Assembly (NCBI GenBank): GCA_035505375.1 | Contig: DATJQV010000038.1 | Coordinates: 1-44,286 of the forward strand | DNA from: a bacterium | Lineage (GTDB): Bacteria; Hydrothermota; Tepidihabitantia; Tepidihabitantales; Tepidihabitantaceae | DNA: 44,286 nucleotides | Reading direction: 5' to 3' | Shown: positions 42,340-44,286 of the stretch, piece by piece | Numbering within the stretch: position 1 is the stretch's first letter | How the letters are laid out: each line of letters starts with the position of its first letter | Program-made: the position numbers and the translations under genes | Notes under the pieces: generated by a model | Told to the model about the DNA's origin: nothing | The model's database searches: none | Seen by the model: the letters and a program-made list of their open reading frames with translations, nothing else

Positions 42340-43293
42340 GTGAAGAAACAATTCCTCAAGGACGTCAAAGCCGGTACGCAGGTTGACGACGTTTTCTACT
42401 GCTCGCGCCGGGACGTGAAAGAACGCCGTGACGGCGGCGCCTTTCTGACACTCGAACTGCGCGACAAGACCGGATCGGTCGCTGCCATCATGTGGGACAG
42501 GATCGACGATGCCCTGCGCTGCGTCGAGGTCGGCGGCTTCTACCGCGTCGTTGGCCGGATGGGTGATTATCAGGGCAAACCGCAGTTCACCGTCAGCCTC
42601 ATCTACCCTGCCGATTCGTCCGACATCTCGCGTGACGACTTCATCGCCGCCTCCCGTTTTGACCGAGGACAGCTCCTGACCGAACTCCGCGGCTATGTAG
42701 CCGCCGTGAAGAACCGCTACATTCGAGCGCTGCTCGAATCATTCTTCACCGACCCGGACTTCGCCGAGCAGTTCTCCCTCGCGCCGGGCGGGGCCCGGGT
42801 ACACCACGCCTGCCTCGGCGGGTTGCTGGAACACACCGTGATGATGTGCCGCGCCGCGCAGCCCCTGCCCGAGATCTACCCGGAGGTGGACCGCGACCTC
42901 CTTCTGGCCGGGGTCATTCTGCACGACGTGGGCAAGGTCAAAGAATACGTTTACGAAGTTGCTATCGACCACACGCCTGACGGCAGGCTCATGGGTCATC
43001 TGGTCATGGGTTCGAAGATGGTCGAGGACAAGATCGCGGCCATCAAGGACTTCCCGGCCGAGCTCTCGCGGATGATACGGCACATCATCCTCTCCCATCA
43101 CGGCGAACTTGAGTACGGCTCGCCGAAGACCCCGAAGTTCGCCGAGGCCTTCCTGGTATTCTCCCTCGACTACGCGGACTCGCGGCTGGCCATCTTCCGC
43201 GAGGTGGTTGAGAAAAACAAGAACGTCAAATGGACTGATTTCAACAACTACCTGGATACCAACGTCTACATAAAAGACCCGCCTGAAGCCTAG
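42340..43293 (+). CDS. YhaM-like 3'-5' exoribonuclease (OB fold plus HD domain)
   Basis: 317 residues from a GTG. The N-terminal OB-fold nucleic-acid domain (LELRDKTGSVAAIMWD, RMGDYQGKPQFTVS) is followed by an HD domain with HHACLGGLLEHTVMM, AGVILHDVGKVKEY and ILSHHGELEYGSP. This matches YhaM/CbpA-type exoribonucleases of about 315 residues, which trim RNA and sometimes single-stranded DNA 3' ends. It is 22 bases from the PorV-like gene and 9 bases before rsmG. Confidence 0.9.
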   Translation: MKKQFLKDVKAGTQVDDVFYCSRRDVKERRDGGAFLTLELRDKTGSVAAIMWDRIDDALRCVEVGGFYRVVGRMGDYQGKPQFTVSLIYPADSSDISRDDFIAASRFDRGQLLTELRGYVAAVKNRYIRALLESFFTDPDFAEQFSLAPGGARVHHACLGGLLEHTVMMCRAAQPLPEIYPEVDRDLLLAGVILHDVGKVKEYVYEVAIDHTPDGRLMGHLVMGSKMVEDKIAAIKDFPAELSRMIRHIILSHHGELEYGSPKTPKFAEAFLVFSLDYADSRLAIFREVVEKNKNVKWTDFNNYLDTNVYIKDPPEA

Positions 43294-43302
43294 TCCCGCG
43301 CG

Positions 43303-43953
43303 ATGAGCGCCGACCCGGACTTCCCGACCCTGCAGTCCGCCTGCAAACAATTCGACCTCGACCTGACCCAGTCGCAGTACGACCTGCTCACCCGCTACAC
43401 GCAGATCCTGCGGGATTGGAACCAGCGCATCAACCTCGTCTCCCGCCGCGATCCCGGCCGGATTCTGTCCTATCATGTGATTGACTCGCTGGCCGTGCAG
43501 CGGTTGCTGCCTCAAGACGCAAGGGTTTGCGATGTCGGCAGCGGCGCCGGCCTGCCGGGAATTCCTCTTGCCTTGGTTCGGCCCGACCTAAAGACGCTGC
43601 TAATCGAGTCTTCTCAGAAGCGAAGCCGGTTCCTGGCTACCGCAGTGTCCGAACTGGGACTCGGCAACGTCGAGGTACTGAACGAACGGGCGGAATCACT
43701 TTCACCGCTGGAATGTGACGTAGTGCTCAGCCGGCTTTCCGGCCCGCTGCCGGACGTGGTCAAGCAGGCCGGCAGACACCTGAAGGCTGACGGCAAGATT
43801 GTGCTGTACAAGATGCAGGACTGCGCGGCCGAACTGCGGAAAGCGGCGAGGCTGCTGGCGCGGTTCCGGCTACGTGTCGTCGGTTCACACGACGTGCTGC
43901 TCCCGCTGTCTGGTATCCCGCGCCGGTTCATCGTTCTCGCCTCCTCCCGCTAG
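43303..43953 (+). CDS. rsmG: 16S rRNA m7G527 methyltransferase RsmG
   Basis: 216 residues. RYTQILRDWNQRINLVSRRD and HVIDSLAV are typical of the N-terminus; VCDVGSGAGLPGIPLALV binds SAM; LLIESSQKRSRFL and VLNERAE follow. It methylates G527 (E. coli numbering) of 16S rRNA. It is the last plus-strand gene and converges on a 16S rRNA gene, its own substrate; that adjacency is probably coincidence. Confidence 0.95.
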   Translation: MSADPDFPTLQSACKQFDLDLTQSQYDLLTRYTQILRDWNQRINLVSRRDPGRILSYHVIDSLAVQRLLPQDARVCDVGSGAGLPGIPLALVRPDLKTLLIESSQKRSRFLATAVSELGLGNVEVLNERAESLSPLECDVVLSRLSGPLPDVVKQAGRHLKADGKIVLYKMQDCAAELRKAARLLARFRLRVVGSHDVLLPLSGIPRRFIVLASSR

Positions 43954-43971
43954 CCCAAGCCCGCCGGAAAA

Positions 43972-44004
43972 AAGAAAGAAGGCCGTGTCGGCCTTCGTTC
44001 TTTC
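43972..44004. terminator. Bidirectional terminator between rsmG and 16S rRNA
   Basis: AAGGCCG and CGGCCTT form the core stem around TGT, extended by GAAAGA against TCTTTC with one bulge. The plus-strand end is T-rich (GTTCTTTC) and the minus-strand end is likewise T-rich (TTCTTTCTTTTTT), so it can serve both convergent units. Confidence 0.75.
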
Positions 44005-44055
44005 AATGCAGGATGTAACAACAAAAAGCGTGCCCGGGTTCGTGCAAAACTCGTA

Positions 44056-44286
<231 letters not shown>

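Overview
This is a high-GC bacterial chromosomal window with no transposase, phage gene or CRISPR array. The closing 230 bases are the 3' part of a 16S rRNA gene. A PorV/PorQ-type barrel protein, a RuvC-RuvA-RuvB-YebC block and numerous short text-like tandem repeats resemble uncultivated lineages such as WOR-3 or other FCB-related candidate phyla. That placement is inference; the 16S fragment would settle it.

Region 1 (1-9.2 kb, all minus strand) is a Tad/Flp-type pilus locus. It holds TadE/TadG-like pseudopilins, a CpaA/TadV-type prepilin peptidase and four paralogous Flp prepilins of exactly 59 residues. It also holds a sigma-54 activator with a degenerate receiver, and a stand-alone copy of that activator's Fis-type DNA-binding domain. 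Each prepilin gene has its own -24/-12 promoter with exact spacing, a 165-180 nt leader that begins with a covarying hairpin, and GTCTCY-N4-RGAGAC palindromes further upstream that look like enhancer sites. This regulatory system is the most novel item in the window.

Region 2 (10.2-31 kb, minus strand) is a surface-glycan cluster read from about 31 kb down to 10.2 kb. RfbF, RfbG, RfbH, a flavin reductase, an epimerase/dehydratase and a ThDP enzyme follow one another with overlaps or gaps of a few bases. The set fits a CDP-3,6-dideoxy-4-keto-glucose route to a two-carbon-branched sugar of the yersiniose type. A PtmE-like nucleotidyltransferase, NeuB and NeuC add part of a nonulosonic-acid route. 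FkbM and zinc-finger methyltransferases, GT2 and GT39-type membrane glycosyltransferases, a GT2-methyltransferase fusion and an LPG-synthase-type membrane protein complete it.

Region 3 (31-38 kb) is mixed: a class III-type sirtuin, a nitroreductase, a TMTC-like membrane TPR protein, NAD+ synthetase, a polysaccharide deacetylase and a secreted 3D-domain protein. Region 4 (38.4-44.3 kb) is housekeeping: ruvB, ruvA, ruvC and yebC on minus; a PorV-like protein, a YhaM-like HD/OB exonuclease and rsmG on plus, converging on the 16S gene. No 23S follows the 16S, so the rRNA genes appear unlinked.

Across the window, short degenerate tandem repeats with a roughly 7-nt period sit between genes and, in frame, inside or at the N-termini of coding sequences.
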